Shown here: positions 61,851 through 64,000 of the stretch, piece after piece | Position numbering within the stretch: the first letter of the stretch is position 1 | How the letters are laid out: each line of letters opens with the position of its first letter | NCBI RefSeq assembly: GCF_018613875.1 | Contig: NZ_JAGGPJ010000001.1 | Span: 47,134-111,133 of the forward strand | DNA length: 64,000 bases | Direction: 5' to 3' | From: Arthrobacter sp. ISL-28 | GTDB taxonomy: Bacteria > Actinomycetota > Actinomycetes > Actinomycetales > Micrococcaceae | Translations under genes and position numbers: made by a program | Notes under the pieces: model-generated | What the model was told of the DNA's origin: nothing | What the model saw: the letters and a program-made list of their open reading frames with translations, nothing else | The model's database searches: none

Positions 61851-62465
61851 ATGAACGCACCTGATTCAACAGGGAGCACGCTGCTGCCCCAAGGGATTCG
61901 TGCCGGTCAGAACGAACCCCTGCACCGGATACTGTCCGCTGCCTATGAGCTGTTCTCGCGGCGAGGCATCCGCGACGTCGGCATTAACGAGCTGATCGAG
62001 CGTTCCGGCGTGGCCAAATCCACCTTCTATCGGCATTTCCCATCGAAGGACGCCCTGGTTCTTGCCTTCCTCTCACTCCGCGATCAGGTGTGGACCGTGG
62101 ATCTCATCATCTCCGAGGCCAGGCGCCGGGGTAACTCGCCCGAGGAACGGCTGCTGGCCATCTTTGATGTTTTTGGTGACTGGTTCCAGCGTGATGATTT
62201 CGAAGCCTGCACCTTCATTAACGTTCTCCTGGAAATGGGCCCCGACCATCCGCTGGGGGAGGCCAGCATCGGCTACCTCGCCCGGATCCGCGGCCACCTG
62301 CAGGCGCTCGCCGAGGAAGCAGGCCTGCGCGACACAGAAGAGTTCGCCCGCTCGTGGCACATTCTCATGAAGGGTTCCATCATCTCCGCCACCGAGGGTG
62401 ACTTCCTGGCCTCCAAGCGCGCCCAGCAGATGGCGGGCTGGCTGATCGCCCACCACCAGAGCTGA
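61851..62465 (+). CDS. TetR family transcriptional regulator
   Basis: The 204-residue protein has a TetR helix-turn-helix (VGINELIERSGVAKSTFYRHF) and a C-terminal domain with DFEACTFINVLLEMG, typical of the AcrR-like group that senses hydrophobic or electrophilic compounds. The ATG at 61851 is preferred over the adjacent TTG at 61848. The perfect palindrome upstream marks the operator. The only adjacent divergent gene is the 79-residue protein. Confidence 0.87.
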   Translation: MNAPDSTGSTLLPQGIRAGQNEPLHRILSAAYELFSRRGIRDVGINELIERSGVAKSTFYRHFPSKDALVLAFLSLRDQVWTVDLIISEARRRGNSPEERLLAIFDVFGDWFQRDDFEACTFINVLLEMGPDHPLGEASIGYLARIRGHLQALAEEAGLRDTEEFARSWHILMKGSIISATEGDFLASKRAQQMAGWLIAHHQS

Positions 62466-62512
62466 CGCGGGCACGGCGCTGGCAGTACTTCCGCCGACGG
62501 CTCATGTGCACG

Positions 62513-63067
62513 TTAGCCATCCTTCTTGCCTTTGCCTTTGTCCGACCCCCTGGCCGGAGCTTCCTTGGCAGACTGGGGTGTCTGGGCGGGTTGGGGTGCC
62601 AGGGTAACCGTGGGCTGATTGGTGGCCAGGTTCTGGTCGGACCCTTCTGCAGCAGCTTCCGACTCTTTGGCCGCCGTGGCCTTTTCCGCAGCCGCCGTTG
62701 CTGCCGCAGCCTTCTCTGCCGCAGCCTTGCTGGCGGCGGCCTCTGCGGCAGCGGCTGCCCGAAGGCTTGCCCGGACTGCCTCGACGGCTTTCATGATGCT
62801 TTGGTGGCGCTTGAATGACACGTCACCGTTTGCCGCAGCCCGCGTCAGGTGCTCGACCAGTTCGTCAAGCGTCCGCAGTCCTGTTGCCGGGTCCCCTGTA
62901 GCCGCCGCCGTTGTGACAGCCAGGACACGGGATTGCAGCTCCCTGCCGGTCTTTGCTTCCAGATCCGGGGGTGGGGCGCAGCCGGCAATCGCAATGATGA
63001 GAGCGGCGGCCAACAGCCTGACGGCAACGCGCAGCCGCCTAAGTCTGCGGTCCAGCCAATCCACCAT
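62513..63067 (-). CDS. Alanine-rich putative lipoprotein
   Basis: The 184-residue protein has a basic n-region, a hydrophobic stretch and a lipobox (ALIIAIAGC), so it is probably lipid-anchored after cleavage. The middle is a long Ala/Glu/Lys-rich coiled-coil-like helix. The tail is a Gln/Pro/Thr/Lys low-complexity segment ending GSDKGKGKKDG. AAGGAACC precedes the ATG. It may be a periplasm-facing or cell-wall-spanning linker. No family is recognised. Confidence 0.72.
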   Translation of the reverse strand: MVDWLDRRLRRLRVAVRLLAAALIIAIAGCAPPPDLEAKTGRELQSRVLAVTTAAATGDPATGLRTLDELVEHLTRAAANGDVSFKRHQSIMKAVEAVRASLRAAAAAEAAASKAAAEKAAAATAAAEKATAAKESEAAAEGSDQNLATNQPTVTLAPQPAQTPQSAKEAPARGSDKGKGKKDG

Positions 63068-63166
63068 GGTTCCTTGCCTTTGCCAGTCGATTCCGCCGCT
63101 GAGGGGTTCCTGCCTCGGTGCCGAAGCGGCGCCGTTCTTGTAGCGGCAACCGAATAAATCATAAGC

Positions 63167-63358
63167 CTACTTAGCTTCTATTGTTGACTCGGCCGAGGCC
63201 ATCGGCCGCCCTGAGTTCTCGAGCAGGTGGCACAGCAGGGCCTGTTCGGGGCAGCCTGGGTGGGCGGAGAGATGGCGCAACAATCTCTGCCGTATCTCCG
63301 ACTGGGGATCCGTGGCCGAGATGATGTCCAGGATGAGGTCGATGACCTGCTGGCGCAT
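63167..63358 (-). CDS. Possible small helical protein
   Basis: From the ATG at 63358 the frame gives 63 residues starting MRQQVIDLILDIISATDPQS, helix-rich with two cysteines. No clear ribosome site is seen and the frame is open further upstream. It may be translated but support is modest. Confidence 0.4.
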   Translation of the reverse strand: MRQQVIDLILDIISATDPQSEIRQRLLRHLSAHPGCPEQALLCHLLENSGRPMASAESTIEAK

Positions 63359-63473
63359 CAATGTCCGGTCCGGATGGCCCGGACAGGCATCACTTTGTAC
63401 AGGGCGGCCGGATGGTTGGAGTTCACTGACTCCAGAGCCCGCCCGCGGTTCACGCTCCTGCGGGGCCGGGACG

Positions 63474-63629
63474 TTAGCGGCCATTCGGGCCTCCCTGGTC
63501 CCCGGCCAGATAAGGAACCACTATGCCTGGTGCCTGGACGGGCGCCGGCTCGGCTGCCAGCGCCTGGCTCCATGCCTGAAGCCCGGCAACGGCGGTCAAG
63601 GGCAGACATAGGAGTAACAGCTTCTTCAT
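63474..63629 (-). CDS. Small secreted peptide
   Basis: AAAGGGGAG lies just upstream of the ATG at 63629. The 51-residue product starts MKKLLLLCLPLTAVAGLQAW, a clear signal peptide probably cleaved after ALA, leaving a mature peptide of about 22 residues rich in Pro and Gly. It slightly overlaps a longer, unlikely frame upstream of the previous small gene. From 63630 to the window end no other gene is seen. Confidence 0.55.
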   Translation of the reverse strand: MKKLLLLCLPLTAVAGLQAWSQALAAEPAPVQAPGIVVPYLAGDQGGPNGR

Positions 63630-63784
63630 CAGGGCTCCCCTTTCAATGGCCGCACTGCCGGACAGACTCAATATCGCGCGGACCTCCTGTGAAAACCTCG
63701 TCGCCCAATCCCCCGCATTTCGGTCGCCGAGCGGGGAAATGGGGGGTCTGGGGTGGGCCATCATCCCCATATGCGGGAGTATCA

Positions 63785-63804
63785 GGATTTCCATCAGGAA
63801 ATCC
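63785..63804. terminator. Hairpin near the right window edge
   Basis: GGATTTCC-ATCA-GGAAATCC is a perfect 8-bp stem followed by CGGGGTTTT. It has the look of a plus-strand terminator, but no plus-strand gene ends just before it; the lipoprotein and small genes here are on the minus strand. Its role is uncertain. Confidence 0.4.
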
Positions 63805-63856
63805 CGGGGTTTTCACAAGCAACCGGGGAAGCAGGTTGTTTGGCGACCGCGCTGTT

Positions 63857-63930
63857 CCCTTAACCGCCGTGCCCTTAACCGCCGTGCCCCAACCGCCGTG
63901 CTCCTAACAGTTGCGCCCTTAACATCCGGA
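63857..63930. repeat. Degenerate 15-bp tandem repeat
   Basis: CCCTTAACCGCCGTG is repeated exactly at 63857-63871 and 63872-63886, then with changes to about 63930 (five units in all). The unit has no obvious coding meaning here. Confidence 0.75.
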
Positions 63931-64000
63931 TGGCCCGGGCGTAGTTTATTGGTGTCGGGACCCATTCCGGCCCCTTCCCTCGTCAGCCGAAACCGGGCCG

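Overview
The window is high-GC actinobacterial DNA. Gene families and small cysteine-rich proteins look most like Micrococcaceae (Arthrobacter or Pseudarthrobacter type); this is an inference from gene content and GC, not a database match. Genes are dense and mostly intact. I saw no rRNA, tRNA, CRISPR array, transposase, phage gene or replication origin. The content is mainly peripheral: drug tolerance, transport and catabolism of organic acids and nitrogen compounds, many one-component regulators, and a few secreted proteins.

Layout. 0-4 kb: minus-strand set AraC regulator, VOC protein, UvrA-like ABC ATPase, then a MOSC protein. 4.2-6.7 kb: NTF2-like protein and a divergent MarR / DHA2 efflux pair. 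7-12.6 kb: an Asn/Asp utilisation locus, with aspartase, racemase and GntR on one strand and permease and asparaginase on the other. 12.7-15.3 kb: a GntR remnant, an ArsR/SRPBCC pair and a DUF488 gene preceded by an 18-bp repeat array. 15.3-22.5 kb: a catabolic island with two amidohydrolases, an ornithine-cyclodeaminase-like enzyme, a GntR regulator, a broken LacI gene and a DUF3100 transporter-like protein. 22.7-27.3 kb: a 1,011-residue membrane/hydrolase protein with a 15-bp coding repeat, and a GNAT-AAA+ fusion. 28-31.9 kb: nitrilase, GntR, MHS transporter and DUF2848, sharing a GTATAC-type operator. 32-35.5 kb: LacI, a DapA-like aldolase and an Nramp-fold transporter lacking the usual metal ligands. 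36-44.4 kb: a TetR/zinc-ribbon pair, several small proteins, a matrixin-like protease and a patch of decayed genes. 44.5-50.5 kb: a malonate-type locus with a fused carboxyltransferase, CoA-transferase, MatC-like carrier and divergent GntR plus glutamine amidotransferase. 51-56.6 kb: cupin, subtilase, small secreted protein, alpha/beta hydrolase and luciferase-like oxidoreductase. 56.6-64 kb: cell-envelope genes, a kinase, a sensor-kinase stub, TetR and small envelope proteins.

The most striking non-coding signal is a dispersed hairpin built on GGACGACGGCGGGA and its inverted complement. I count eleven copies, none inside a credible gene and nine just past a stop codon. It appears to be a repeat family used as a transcription terminator, although one copy lies in a divergent promoter region.

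Many regulators have a clear palindrome in their own intergenic region (MarR, several GntR, LacI, two TetR), so each catabolic block reads as a self-contained inducible unit. Starts were moved inward or outward from the longest frame where a Shine-Dalgarno sequence decided it. Three cases are unusual: a TTG start for asparaginase, a TTG start for the second amidohydrolase and a probable ATT start for the subtilase.
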